A stretch of 64,000 nucleotides of DNA from Protula sp. h YS-2021 (taxonomy: Eukaryota > Annelida > Polychaeta > Sabellida > Serpulidae), in assembly GCA_949752745.1 (NCBI GenBank), contig OX457027.1, positions 58,098,053 to 58,162,052 of the forward strand. Direction: 5' to 3'. The position numbers were made by a program, and so were the translations under genes. The stretch's first letter is position 1, and every line of letters begins with the position of its first letter. The notes under the pieces are model-generated. The model made no database searches and was not told the DNA's origin. It was given only the letters and a program-made list of their open reading frames with translations. This document shows positions 44,121-56,374 of the stretch, one piece after another.

Positions 44121-47100
44121 CTGAAAAAATTTCCATTTTATGCTCTTTTCACACTACGAACTTGTTCAGGATCATCTTCAACTAATCCTAACCAAAGCTG
44201 CAGTACAAACGCTCATCGGATGTACTTAGCTTGGCTTTAAATTTCCAACAATGTTCTGTCGCACAGTCATAAGCAAATCCTAAGCTAATCCTAACGGATT
44301 CAGATGGGCCAGGTTTAGTCCGGATAAGAATTTAAGTCGTAGTATGAAAATAACATTGCATGATAAGCTTTGTTTACTTTAGCTTGGTAGACTTGATAAA
44401 GTTAAACAAATCCCTAGCTGATTCACAAAGTGTGAAGATATTTAGAAACAGAATCTTTGCTATTAATGGGAGAACAGGTGATACAAATGCTATCAAAATT
44501 ATCCTTTAGTTTGCAAGATAAACACCATTGTTTTATCTACAATACATGACCAAAGCTGTGCAAAGTTATGAGCCATAAAAAGGTGCAATGTTCTTGTTAC
44601 TTCCATTTCAAGCTTTTTCGTCGCCTTACCGATGTTATAATAAGAAGTGTTTAGTGAGATATTAATGATATTAATGAAAAGCGGTTGTTGAATTGAACTT
44701 ACTGGTTTTACATTTAGTTCACTATCTAAATGATCAGGGATTCCATCATTGTCATCATCGTCGTCAAGGTGATCAGGAATTCCATCCCCATCGGAGTCAA
44801 AATATTTGCCCTCTTCTATATCATCTATGCCATTGCCATCAGCATCGTCGTCCAGGTAATCAGGAATGCCATCATTATCGTCATCGTCATCCATGTAATC
44901 AGGAATTCCATCGCCGTCAGTGTCCTGCAGCAGAATAAAGAATTTCTACTCTGAGGTTCTTACAATTGACTGAAATAACCTTTACAAGCATTATAGATTT
45001 TATATAGTGAGCTCGGGATGAAAAGGACTCCTGACTGGATACAGAGGAAAAGATAAACCATAAGTTCAGCTTTTTGTGAAGGCTACAGATTTTAATAGAT
45101 TTATTCAATCATTAAATCTGATGTTGAGTGCCACTTATTTGATTATTTTTTTCAAACAAAACTGCCCTTAATGAAAACAATAGGAGACAGCAGGTTTATA
45201 AAATTACAAATGCTTGCACTAAAAATTAAAATAGTCTTTAAAATACTGGAAATAAAAACATACAGTTTTATAAAAATAAATTTATCTGTGTTTTAAAATG
45301 CTAACTTTATCCATTAATCAACATTAAAGTCAAGCTTTTTTAGTCATCTTCCCTTTTTGTCTTAAATGTGTGGCATGTTCACTTCCAACAGCTGCATAAT
45401 CTGTTTTGCCTACAATTTCAATACAATGGGGTCTCTTTATCTAGGGCCATTTTTTCCGGGGCGGGTATGTTTGAGGACATTTTGTCCGACGACGTTATGT
45501 CTCGACACCTTTCCACAGTAATCAGGTCTAGAAATGCTATTATGCATATACTTACCAAATCTTTAAAATCCGGAATTCCGTCTCCATCGTCATCTAAATC
45601 TAAGTGATCCGGAATTCCGTCGTTATCATCATCGTCGTCAAGATAATCAGGAATTCCGTCTCCGTCACTATCTTTTCTCATATCCACTTTAATTCGAGCA
45701 CGTTTCACAGGAACTTCATCAATCTCACCGTCATCATCTGGAACAGGTGCGGCAGTTGAGTAGAGCGAAACAGAACCGTTTCCATTTATTTCACGTGTCA
45801 TTCTTCAGTGTATTAAGCTACTGTAAAAAGCTTCGATTATTATCTGCTAAACGCATGAGACGAAAGTTAAATACATGTTTATGTTTGAATTTGTAGGATA
45901 TACTGGAAGTGATCTCTGGTCATTTTCTTTTTCGACGCTTTTCCATTATTGGCTATACAAAAAGCTTAGCAGAAATATGTTACATCACCGGTTTTATGCA
46001 ATGACCCCTATATAATATGTTAGGCAATCACTGCAAAACAAATGCAATTCATATGATATTCTTCACAGGGCTTGCACAAATTTACCCTACATGCATTATA
46101 CTGACAGCAACTAAAGCTGCAGAAACTACGCCATGCGCATCTGAGCGCGTTGTTGAACAATTTAGACAATTTGTGTAGAAAGTTAACTTCTGACTGTTTC
46201 CCAATCACCGCTTATAATTTCTTCGTGGCCTTTCAACGCCCCAGAAACAGGTCTACTCACATCGCCCTTAACAAGCGAGAAACATTACTTTGGAGATGGC
46301 AATCTTTTATTTTACCATATTACTGTTATTCAATAAAGGAAATGACCATCCTGCCTGCAATACCTTGAATGGAAGACATTGAACCATACTAGCTTGAAAA
46401 AAAAGTATTCGCTGGCGTAGTTGCGAACGTAATGACTTAAGCTAAACGGCTACGTAGCAGAAAGTGTTCGCCTTATGACAATTGCGTTATGTCCTTAAGG
46501 AAAACACCTTAAGCCTTTAAAGAAATTTCTTAAGCAAAGTTTGTCCTTCAGAGTTTCGCCTTATGACTATTGACTTTTTGCTTAAGTATTGTGAGTAGAC
46601 TTTTAGAAGCAACACTGAAAGTGAACTTTCTACTCAGTGTGTCTGTTCTGTCTAACTGATATACATTCAACAAAATAACACTTTTCAAGCACAGCGGGGA
46701 ACCTTTGTCATCGTCAAGATCATCCGGAATTCCGTCACCATCATCGTCTGTGTCTGAAATATCCGGCACGCCGTCCCCATCTCTGTCTTCTTTGTTATCC
46801 GGGACGCCATTTCCGTCATCGTCATCATCAACGTGATCAGGGATTCCATCACCATCTTCATCTTCGTCTAAGTCAAAAATGCCGTCACCATTGCTGTCTT
46901 CCAGCGTGTCAGGTATTCCATCACCATCATCATCTTTGTCGAGAAAGTCCGGAATTCCGTCCCCATCTGCATCTTCCGTGTCATCTGGAATTCCGTCACT
47001 GTCTTCATCTATAATGTCTTGTTCATCCGGAATTCCATCATTGTCGTCATCACTATCAGCGTAGTCCGGAACTCCGTCGCCGTCAGTGTCTCCTTCGAAA

Positions 47101-50100
47101 GCATCAAGAATTCCGTTGCCATCAGCATCTGCGTCCATGTGGTCAGGGATTCCATCCAAATCTACAGGCACACATTCAAAACGTGCAAACAAAGCAAATT
47201 GCACACAATGTTCATCTGCAGCAGCTACAAAGCTGCAATAACGGTCGAGCAACTAGACACGATGGTATGTTACAATAAGAAAATAGCCATGCTATATTTG
47301 GGACCGAGCTGAAATTCCATCACAAACGAGCTGGTCAATGTGTCTATAGACAGATCCCACAAGTTGTCCAACGACATTTAGTCGAGCGACGTACAAATAA
47401 TAATACATATTCAAATCAAATCGTTATAAAATCAATTAATTTTCTAAAAAGTAATTGATTAGAAGTTAAATTTTGCAATTAAACCTTCGACAAATTTAGA
47501 GATGGCACTTGCAAATGACCCCTAAATGACACTGAAGTCCTTTTGAAAAGTTGTGAAATATATAATGGGGACTTTTTGCAAGAAGTAAAGCCTATGCACG
47601 TTAGTTCCCAAATCACTTTTTGTACATGCTGTGTTATTTTTTGTTGTTGAAAATTTAAATTTAAAAATGACAAAAAAGAACAAAACAGTAAAGAATAACA
47701 CAGTTTAGCAGCATATGGTCGACATGTGCCCAACAGATAATTTGGCGACCACGTGTTAAACACGTTTTAACATGTCGTGAACATAAGTTTTGCGACGATT
47801 TGTAATGCAAGATTATGTGGTTTGTCATAATAAACGGATATTGGTATCAGATGATTTGCCAGATCACACCATAACATTTAGCCTACAAAATGCACAACAT
47901 TATTTGCATACAAAGAAATGCAGTAATATCAAAGAATGTGCAATAACATTGCTGTGTTAATAATAACCTTGCTGTTATTTTATTGATGAAAACACACATC
48001 AAACATATTTGTACAGTAACGACTGCCTCAGTCTCAACAATCCGGGACTTTCACAAAGAATGTGCCATAGTCACTGATGATAAATGCCAAAGATCTTTTA
48101 TTTATCTCGAAATTGCTTGAGCAAAGAGCTATTTGATCCACTTTCCGATCACTATTTTGTTTAACATCAGGCGTAATGTTGTGCCATTTGGTTCCAAAGT
48201 CAAAGGTAGAACATTGACAAAAGTGTGTTTCAAATAGGATTTTGTCGGCATGTAAAAGAAAAGTTGTTATTTTCTCACAAAATCTTTGCCTAATTAGCCT
48301 TGCTGTTTAGGCACTAATGACCAACTCAGCTTTGCAATACCTTTATCATCGAGTGCTCCATCGCCATCTGCATCCTTATCCTCGTCATCAGGAATCCCAT
48401 CGTTATCGTCATCATCGTCTAAATAGTCAGGAATCCCATCACCATCCGAGTCTTTCTTATAATCAATAATTCCATCACCATCCTTATCACCCTCTAAATA
48501 ATCCGGTATACCATTGTTGTTGCCATCGGCATCGAGGTGATCAGGCACACCATCGCCATCTTCATCCTCCTTGTAATCATCTATTCCATTCCCATCATCA
48601 TCATTGTCTAAGTAATCAGGAATACCATCACCGTCTGAATAAAAAAATGTAAGTCAATTAATAACGAAATTGTCGGGCGTAGCATTGCGATCAAATCTTT
48701 AAAAAAAGTTGTTGACATTATTTAGTTATTTAGTTTTGAACAGTAAAATGGTTCCAGTATTAAAGTGATAAACAGGAATCATAATCAGGTTGCGAACAGT
48801 TAGTCTTAAAAATATTTAAGATGGTTCTGGTAATTTGTTTTCTGGGAAATGTTCTGGTTAAAGCTTACTTTGGACTGAAAAGCAAATGCGGTTAACTGAG
48901 ACACTCTTCTTTAAAATTGACATGGTTTATGGTATATAAAATGAAAACGTACTGAATGAAAATAAATGGCAGCAATTTATTTTGCTTTATTCTAAAACTC
49001 ATGCATTTTAAATTTTGGATTTTTTGCTTGCTTTTTATCTGCAACATTTTGAGGCAGACGTAATTTTTCTAAATTTTTCTACATTATTTTGCAAGATGAT
49101 AATTATCCCATTTAATCTATTCCAAATGCACCAACTTCAAATCAATATCAGTCATTCAATTCAAAACGCAAGCATCGAGAAAACGCCATTTCTTTTTCAG
49201 ATCACACAGATACCGCATTTGCTTTAGTTAGTAATCAACATAATGGTTAAGTTATTTGGAGAACGGGGTCTGTACGACAACAAAATTGCTGCTTTGGAAA
49301 AATAAGGAAACGTCATTTTCATTGCACATGTGGAATTACATTCAGCACGCATTTTGAGATGGGTATAAAATTAAAACAACCAAAATACCCAGATAGGCAT
49401 ACAACTGTTACCTTTTTCTGATAAATTCGATTCAAGGCCATTTCCATTTTTCTCCAAGATGTCCGGTATTCCATCTCCATCCTCGTCTTCCATGTAATCT
49501 GGTATTCCATCTCCGTCTGAATCTCCTTCCAAATAATCAGGAATTCCATCACCGTCGTCATCATCATCTAAGTAATCAGGAATTCCGTCTCCATCACTGT
49601 CCTCTAAATAGTTTGGAATTCCGTCTCCGTCATCGTCTTCTAAATAGTCAGGAATTCCATCACCATCTTCATCTTCTAGATAATCTGGTATGCCATCTCC
49701 ATCTAAATCGTCTTTCAAATAATCTGGAATGCCATCACCATCTTCGTCTTCTAAATAATCTGGAATTCCATCGCCATCCGAATCTACTTCTAGATCATCT
49801 GGAATTCCATCTCCATCGTCGTCATCGTCTAAGAAATCTGGAATGCCGTCGCCGTCTGCGTCCTCCAAATAATTAGGAATTCCATCTCCGTCGTCATCTT
49901 CTAAGTAATCAGGAATTCCATCTCCATCCTCGTCTTCCATGTAATCTGGTATTCCATCTCCATCTGAATCTCCTTCCAAATAATCAGGAATTCCATCACC
50001 GTCGTCATCATCATCTAAGTAATCAGGAATTCCGTCTCCATCACTGTCCTCTAAATAGTTTGGAATTCCGTCTCCGTCATCGTCTTCTAAATAGTCAGGA

Positions 50101-53100
50101 ATTCCATCACCATCTTCATCTTCTAGATAATCTGGTATGCCATCTCCATCTAAATCGCCTTTCAAATAATCTGGAATGCCATCACCATCTTCGTCTTCTA
50201 AATAATCTGGAATTCCATCTCCATCGTCGTCATCGTCTAAGAAATCTGGAATGCCGTCGCCGTCTGCGTCCTCCAAATAATTAGGAATTCCATCTCCGTC
50301 GTCATCTTCTAAGTAATCAGGAATTCCATCTCCATCCTCGTCTTCCATGTAATCTGGTATTCCATCTCCGTCTGAATCTCCTTCCAAATAATCAGGAATT
50401 CCATCACCGTCGTCATCATCATCTAAGTAATCAGGAATTCCGTCTCTATCACTGTCCTCTAAATAGTTTGGAATTCCGTCTCCGTCATCGTCTTCTAAAT
50501 AGTCTGGAATTCCATCACCATCTTCATCTTCTAAATAATCTGGTATGCCATCTCCATCTAAATCGCCTTTCAAATAATCTGGAATGCCATCACCATCTTC
50601 GTCTTCTAAATAATCTGGAATTCCATCGCCATCCGAATCTGCTTCTAGATCATCTGGAATTCCATCTCCATCGTCGTCATCGTCTAAGAAATCTGGAATG
50701 CCGTCGCCGTCTGCGTCCTCCAAATAATTAGGAATTCCATCTCCGTCGTCATCTTCTAAGTAATCAGGAATTCCATCTCCATCCTCGTCTTCCATGTAAT
50801 CTGGTATTCCATCTCCGTCTGAATCTCCTTCCAAATAATCAGGAATTCCATCACCGTCGTCATCATCATCTAAGTAATCAGGAATTCCGTCTCCATCACT
50901 GTCCTCTAAATAGTTTGGAATTCCGTCTCCGTCATCGTCTTCTAAATAGTCAGGAATTCCATCACCATCTTCATCTTCTAGATAATCTGGTATGCCATCT
51001 CCATCTAAATCGTCTTTCAAATAATCTGGAATGCCATCCCCATCTTCGTCTTCTAAATAATCTGGAATTCCATCGCCATCCGAATCTACTTCTAGATCAT
51101 CTGGAATTCCATCTCCATCGTCGTCATCGTCTAAGAAATCTGGAATGCCGTCGCCGTCTGCGTCCTCCAAATAATTAGGAATTCCATCTCCGTCGTCATC
51201 TTCTAAGTAATCAGGAATTCCATCTCCATCCTCGTCTTCCATGTAATCTGGTATTCCATCTCCGTCTGAATCTCCTTCCAAATAATCAGGAATTCCATCA
51301 CCGTCGTCATCATTATCTAAGTAATCAGGAATTCCGTCTCTATCACTGTCCTCTAAATAGTTTGGAATTCCGTCTCCGTCATCGTCTTCTAAATAGTCTG
51401 GAATTCCATCACCATCTTCATCTTCTAAATAATCTGGTATGCCATCTCCATCTAAATCGCCTTTCAAATAATCTGGAATGCCATCACCATCTTCGTCTTC
51501 TAAATAATCTGGAATTCCATCGCCATCCGAATCTGCTTCTAGATCATCTGGAATTCCATCTCCATCGTCGTCATCGTCTAAGAAATCTGGAATGCCGTCG
51601 CCGTCTGCGTCCTCCAAATAATTAGAAATTCCATCTCCGTCGTCATCTTCTAAGTAATCAGGAATTCCATCTCCATCCTCGTCTTCCATGTAATCTGGTA
51701 TTCCATCTCCGTCTGAATCTCCTTCCAAATAATCAGGAATTCCATCACCATCTTCATCTTCTAAATAATCTGGTATGCCATCTCCATCTAAATCGCCTTT
51801 CAAATAATCTGGAATGCCATCACCATCTTCGTCTTCTGTATAATCTGGAATTCCATCGCCATCCGAATCTGCTTCTAGATCATCTGGAATTCCATCTCCA
51901 TCGTCGTCATCGTCTAAGAAATCTGGAATGCCGTCGCCGTCTGCGTCCTCCAAATAATTAGGAATTCCATCTCCGTCGTCATCTTCTAAGTAATCAGGAA
52001 TTCCATCTCCATCCTCGTCTTCCATGTAATCTGGTATTCCATCTCCGTCTGAATCTCCTTCCAAATAATCAGGAATTCCATCACCGTCGTCATCATCATC
52101 TAAGTAATCAGGAATTCCGTCTCCATCACTGTCCTCTAAATAGTTTGGAATTCCGTCTCCGTCATCGTCTTCTAAATAGTCAGGAATTCCATCACCATCT
52201 TCATCTTCTAGATAATCTGGTATGCCATCTCCATCTAAATCGTCTTTCAAATAATCTGGAATGCCATCCCCATCTTCGTCTTCTAAATAATCTGGAATTC
52301 CTTCGCCATCCGAATCTACTTCTAGATCATCTGGAATTCCATCTCCATCGTCGTCATCGTCTAAGAAATCTGGAATGCCGTCGCCGTCTGCGTCCTCCAA
52401 ATAATTAGGAATTCCATCTCCGTCGTCATCTTCTAAGTAATCAGGAATTCCATCTCCATCCTCGTCTTCCATGTAATCTGGTATTCCATCTCCGTCTGAA
52501 TCTCCTTCCAAATAATCAGGAATTCCATCACCGTCGTCATCATCATCTAAGTAATCAGGAATTCCGTCTCCATCACTGTCCTCTAAATAGTTTGGAATTC
52601 CGTCTCCGTCATCGTCTTCTAAATAGTCAGGAATTCCATCACCATCCTCATCTTCTAGATAATCTGGTATACCATCTTCATCTAAATCATCTTCGATGGC
52701 ATCAGGAATTGTGTTTCCGTTTGCATCCTTATCTTTGTAGTTAGGTATGCCATCTTCGTCATCATCTTCTGCATAATCTGGTAAACCGTTTTTATTTTTA
52801 TCTTCAAGATAATCCGGTGTTCCGTCCCCATCCCAGTCACCCTTTAAATAATCTGGAATCCCGTCTCCATCGTCATCATCGTCCAGGTAATCGGGTATCC
52901 CGTCTCGATCTTGGTCTTCAAGATAATCTGGTATCCCATCATTATCGCTATCCCCTACTAAGTTATCTGGTATCCCGTCATCATTTTCATCTTCTAAAAA
53001 ATCTGGAATTCCATCTCCGTCGGAGTCACATTCTAGTCGATCTTCTATACCATTTCCATCAAAGTCATCGTCGAGATGGTTTGGAATTCCATCTCCATCA

Positions 53101-53770
53101 TCGTCATCTAAATAATCTGGTACTCCATTCCCGTCATTGTCTTCATCTAAATAGTTCGGAATTCCATCACCGTCATCATCACCCAGGTAATAGTGCCGGT
53201 ATATCGTTCGCATATCTTCGCTGTTTTTAAGTTTAGATTGTAGACTTAAAGTTACTGTGTCAGATTCGGCCTTGTCTTCGTTTACATGAAGCAATTTTCT
53301 TCTTTGACTCCCTTTAATATTAATATCTGAATGAGAAATGGCAACATAAATTACCTGGAAAAGGGACATGAAGCCAATAGATTTAAATAGGTGTTGTTAT
53401 ATACGATACTGAGTTTTATGTTAAATGAACAAGAATTTTTGAAAATATAACCCGTCTACATATATTTTCTTAAATCATATAAAACAAGTACGAAGTTTTA
53501 CTACGTGGTGAAACCACTCTTTAAAAATAGTTTCAAACATCAACTGTGAACTCAGACAAACCTAAATTAGAAAGTTGGCATTACAGTTAATAGTTAACAC
53601 AACAGAAAAACAAGCGGGATGCAGGGAGGGAGGGAGCGTGGTTAAGGTTGGTAGAATTTGGAATTTCTAGAAATCTGAATGTTTTAACAGCTTATTTTAT
53701 AAATGGAGATGGTGGGACGCAAAAAACTTATTGGGATCACAAAATTCAAAATAAAAGCAATATTTAGCAT
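43725..53770 (-). CDS. Secreted, extremely acidic TSP3-like repeat protein, proposed complete gene
   Basis: Proposed exons in transcription order: 53741-53770 (tentative start), 49412-53354, 48341-48634, 46703-47161, 45556-45737, 44703-44924, 43725-44120. Phases 0,1,1,1,0,0 agree at every junction. The product, about 1.9 thousand residues, is mostly a repeat of 13-14 residues of the type [13 protein letters not shown]. Asp at alternate positions followed by Gly resembles the calcium loops of thrombospondin type 3 repeats (TSP_3, PF02412), but the cysteines of true TSP3 repeats are missing. It is likely an extracellular calcium-binding or matrix protein. The C-terminus is a unique non-repeat domain. 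The first exon is inferred: it gives a signal-peptide-like start, but its donor (GTGATC) is weak. The donor at 46703 (GTTCCC) and the acceptor at 45738 are also non-ideal. An alternative is translation from the ATG at 53369, upstream of the acceptor. Confidence 0.65.
44703..44924 (-). CDS. Exon with five TSP3-like repeats
   Basis: 74 codons, [20 protein letters not shown] at the start, repeats that include Asp-Asn-Asp variants, and SELNVKP before a GTAAGT donor. Phase 0 at both ends, unlike the phase-1 exons upstream, so the last three exons form a separate splice class. Confidence 0.75.
45556..45737 (-). CDS. Exon linking phase-1 repeats to the phase-0 end of the gene
   Basis: Proposed acceptor CCTGTTCCAG before the codons for [20 protein letters not shown], a rare basic spacer, followed by [24 protein letters not shown] repeats and a GTAAGT donor after FKDL. 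Enters in phase 1 and leaves in phase 0. The open frame extends upstream to an ATG at 45801, so an alternative start of a separate transcript cannot be excluded. Confidence 0.55.
46703..47161 (-). CDS. Exon with about eleven TSP3-like repeats
   Basis: 153 codons between acceptor TGCCTGTAG and a non-canonical-looking donor AAAG|GTTCCC, phase 1 at both ends. Repeats are more diverged ([43 protein letters not shown]) than in the large exon. If the weak donor is not used, the frame runs 51 codons further to a stop at 46548, which would give an alternative protein end. Confidence 0.65.
47700..47790. repeat. CATATG/GTTNACCA repeat cluster F (small)
   Basis: A short run of CATATGGTCGACATGTG, CCACGTGTTAAACACG and AACATGTCGTGAACAT words in an intron of the acidic repeat gene, related to clusters A-E. 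Confidence 0.5.
48341..48634 (-). CDS. Exon with seven TSP3-like repeats
   Basis: 98 codons between acceptor TTATTCAG and donor AAAG|GTATTG, phase 1 at both ends. Repeats include [20 protein letters not shown] and [20 protein letters not shown]; the end DDKG matches the DDKG end of the exon at 46703, indicating common origin. Confidence 0.8.
49412..53354 (-). CDS. 3.9-kb exon with roughly ninety TSP3-like repeats in a higher-order array
   Basis: About 1314 codons. Acceptor CTTTTCCAG, phase 0; donor AAAG|GTAACA, phase 1. The first 60 or so residues are unique ([15 protein letters not shown], a basic QRRKLL stretch, then [10 protein letters not shown]), as expected for the mature N-terminus of a secreted protein. 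Next come diverged repeats (52640-53180), including [11 protein letters not shown] with the only clear Cys. From about 52640 down to 49500 the repeats form near-identical 447-bp blocks of eleven subrepeats. The exon ends with a short non-repeat tail ([16 protein letters not shown]). An open exon of this length in an intron-rich gene is unusual. Confidence 0.88.
49500..52640 (-). repeat. 447-bp higher-order coding repeat, about seven blocks
   Basis: Equivalent positions recur at 49613, 50060, 50468, 50915, 51362 and 52145: spacings 447, 408, 447, 447 and 783 bp. 408 is one 13-codon subrepeat short; 783 is 447 plus a 336-bp truncated block. Blocks fall into two alternating classes marked by LEVDSD with LKDDLDG versus LEADSD with LKGDLDG, so the amplified unit was at times a two-block dimer. 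Confidence 0.9.
53741..53770 (-). CDS. Tentative first exon encoding a signal-peptide start
   Basis: Minus-strand ATG followed by nine codons giving [10 protein letters not shown], then GTGATC. Spliced in phase 0 to the 49412-53354 exon it continues [10 protein letters not shown], which together look like a signal peptide cleaved near the Ser-His-Ser. The donor is weak and no promoter was identified, so this is a proposal. Confidence 0.3.
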
Positions 53771-54017
53771 GTATCTTGCCAGAGATGTGTAAGAAAGCAA
53801 CGTTAAATGAAATCTGATGCTGCTTCTATTTCAGCAGAAAAACGGCCAATTTTGTCCAACCTTTGGTAGAGGCATCATATAATAGAACTGAGACTTAAAA
53901 TCTAAAACCTTAAAAATCGTGAATATTGATTACGGTGAGTTTTAGTCATTTTAGACAGAATTTATTTTTAAAAAATGCAATCATGTATTTTATAACTTTG
54001 TATCTTTGCATCTTGTA

Positions 54018-54948
54018 CAGTAAAACCTGTGCTAAGGACACCTGTCTATTAAGGACACCTGTACTTTAGAGACACTTTATGTCAATCCCTTTTAAAATCC
54101 CATTGACTTCTACCTTAAGCGACCCTGTCAATTAGGGACACCTGTGAATTAGGGACAAAGGACACTTTTATTTGTCCGAAACTCCGTAAATACATTGAAA
54201 TTAACCTGTCTGCTGAGGACAGCAGTCTTTCACCACAAACAAACAAAACCCCAATGTGAACTTTTTGCTGCATGTTCCCTTAATCCCTGCTTATTGATCT
54301 TAAGCAAAACCTGAGTACGTCGTTTCACGTATTGTTGGACAGGAATTGTCCGTGGAAGACAATGACATTACGGAGTTGTCGTTTTGCTATAAATTACTGG
54401 GGGTGCTTAAGGATAATTCATACTGAACTGCAATTGAAATACAGAGATATCGCTTCGAAAAAATCTAAATGGGAGGTGTTAAGCGGAAGAGAAATGAATT
54501 TTCACTGGCGGAAAAAGTGAAAATAATCAAGGCTAGCAATTGCAAAAGTGTTCGAAAATTGTCAGATAAATTTAATTGTAGCAAAACGCAAGTTATAAAC
54601 ATTTTGCAAAGGAAAGATGCTTATTTGGATCAGTAAACGATGCCGAAAATGAAAAGAATGTGCATTTGGCCCAAAAGTGATGAATTGAATTCACTGGTTT
54701 ATTCGAGGTTTATGTGGGTTCGTAGTAGCAGTGTGCCAGTATTGAGACCGCTTCTCCAGGAAAAGGCCCTTGCAATTGCCTTTTCCAAGGAATTAGGCTC
54801 TCCTTTATGTTTGTAATGGCGAATAAATTTCAAAACTGTGTCATGTAATTTTTCTTGTTAAAATACCCAACCTGTCCACTATGGACACCTGTCTGTTAAG
54901 AAGAGAAACACTCAGTCCCTCGCTGTCCTTAATAGACAAGTTTTACTG
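54018..54948 (+). mobile_element. Tigger/pogo-like DNA transposon, internally deleted, 931 bp
   Basis: Termini CAGTAAAACCTGTGCTAAGG and, on the other strand, CAGTAAAACTTGTCTATTAA, flanked on both sides by TA, the target site of the Tc1/mariner/pogo superfamily. Sub-terminal AAGGACACCTGT words repeat several times. The interior retains only the N-terminal DNA-binding segment of a Tigger transposase. It sits between the two acidic repeat genes. Confidence 0.88.
54469..54636 (+). CDS. Truncated Tigger-type transposase: 55-residue helix-turn-helix ORF
   Basis: ATG to TAA, 55 residues: a basic start (GGVKRKRNEFSLAEKVKII), then SVRKLSDKFNCSKTQVINIL, typical of the N-terminal CENP-B/psq-type helix-turn-helix of pogo/Tigger transposases that binds the element ends. 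The second DNA-binding domain and the DDE catalytic domain are absent. An intact stop-free HTH could in principle still bind DNA, but it is most simply a deletion derivative. Confidence 0.65.
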   Translation: MGGVKRKRNEFSLAEKVKIIKASNCKSVRKLSDKFNCSKTQVINILQRKDAYLDQ

Positions 54949-55903
54949 TACTTCTATAAATCACACATTAAGACGCTATACGTCAAGTCTGCATTAAAAT
55001 GTCGCTTGATCGTTCTGTTCTGTAGCAACATGATACTTTAATAGTCCGATGATGATCATTATTAACAAGAAGTCGATGCAGCTATTATATAATATAGCAT
55101 AGCATAGTATAGTATAGTACAGTATAGTGTGTAGAAAAGCAGAGTATAACATAGTCTAGTTTCGTGTAGTATAACAAAACATAGTATAGGCACTATATAG
55201 TATAGCATAGCATAGCTTATCGCAGAGTTCAACATATTGCAGAGTATGGCATAGTACAATGCAACTTAGCATAGTCAATGTGTGGGTAGCATATAAATAT
55301 AATAATAGTATTGCATTATGTGGATTGCGCGTCACCATATAGTTATCGCTTTAGACAGATAAAAAAATAATAAATGTGTACGAATAGTAATCAGCAACTG
55401 CTTCTACCTGAGATCTTAAATAAGTTATTTAATGCTATTTTAATATATGTTAAAGCTACATCGTTAAGAAACGGCTACAGTTTAGATTTTATGCATTCGA
55501 ATTATATGAGTGCCAAGTGCGTACTACTTGATTCTGGCTTTTATAATTCCATGTCATTTAGTGTATACCACATAAAAGTATGTTCATTATCATACTGGTC
55601 ACCAGTACGGTTAAATACAACCATAACCGTGGAAGATTTAATTGATCAGATTTGAAAAGTGAGCTCGCATTAAGCAACTTATATTTTAATCAATTAAAAT
55701 ATTTTGTTATCAATTATTTTTCTGTATGAAACACTCTAAATCTCCAAATAATTCATTTAAGTGTGACTACTTAATTGCAAAAGCAAACTCGGGACCGATC
55801 AATTCGAGCATTGTCAAAAAAACGTAATGTCTTAAAATTAAAAATTTAAATAGATGATTAAAACTACATGAAATGTATCCAAACAGAAGCATCGTTATCT
55901 TAC
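54949..55903. other. Spacer between the two acidic repeat genes
   Basis: Contains the TATAG/CATAG microsatellite at 55088-55265 and AT-rich DNA. A terminal exon for the upstream repeat gene (phase-1 entry) would be expected in or left of this stretch, but none was recognised. Confidence 0.45.
55088..55265 (+). repeat. Degenerate (TATAG/CATAG)n microsatellite
   Basis: TATAGCATAGCATAGTATAG-type pentamers, increasingly degenerate to the right. Confidence 0.85.
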
Positions 55904-56374
55904 CATCGTCAGCCTCGTTTACATCAGAAATCCCATCACCATCGTCATCCTGATCTAGGTAATCAGGAATTCCATCGCCATCTTCATCCTCAAGATAATC
56001 TGCTATTCCATTGCCGTCACTATCCTTTTCTAGATGATCAGGGATGCCATCGTTATTGTCGTCTTCCAAATAATCTGGTATACCATCTCCATCGCTGTCA
56101 CCTTCAAGGATATCAGGAATGCCATCATTATCTTCATCTTCCTCATCATCAGGAATTCCGTCACCGTCTTCGTCATTTTCGTCTTCATCATCCATGTGGT
56201 CGGGAATACCATCCCCATCATCGTCTGCATCTAAGTGATCGGGAATTCCGTCGCCATCCTCATCTTCTTCTTCGTCATCTGGTATACCATCTCCGTCATC
56301 ATCAGTGTCTAAATTGTCAGGAATACCATCACCATCATCGTCATAGTCAAGATGGTCTGGAATTCCATCACCAT
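55904..56374 (-). CDS. Exon with about twelve TSP3-like repeats
   Basis: 157 codons, acceptor TTTACAG, donor GTAAGA, phase 1 in and out. Includes an unusual Glu-rich run ([20 protein letters not shown]) and ends DVNEADDG. If unspliced, the frame would run on to a stop at 55767. Confidence 0.8.

Noticed and set aside
49613..53230. Plus-strand His/Leu/Arg-rich open frames ([10 protein letters not shown] type) across the repeat exon
   Set aside because: They are antisense shadows of the DGDGIPD codons, repeat with the same 447-bp period, and have no start, splice or family support.
55062..55338. Tyr/Leu-rich minus-strand ORFs
   Set aside because: Translation of the TATAG/CATAG microsatellite.
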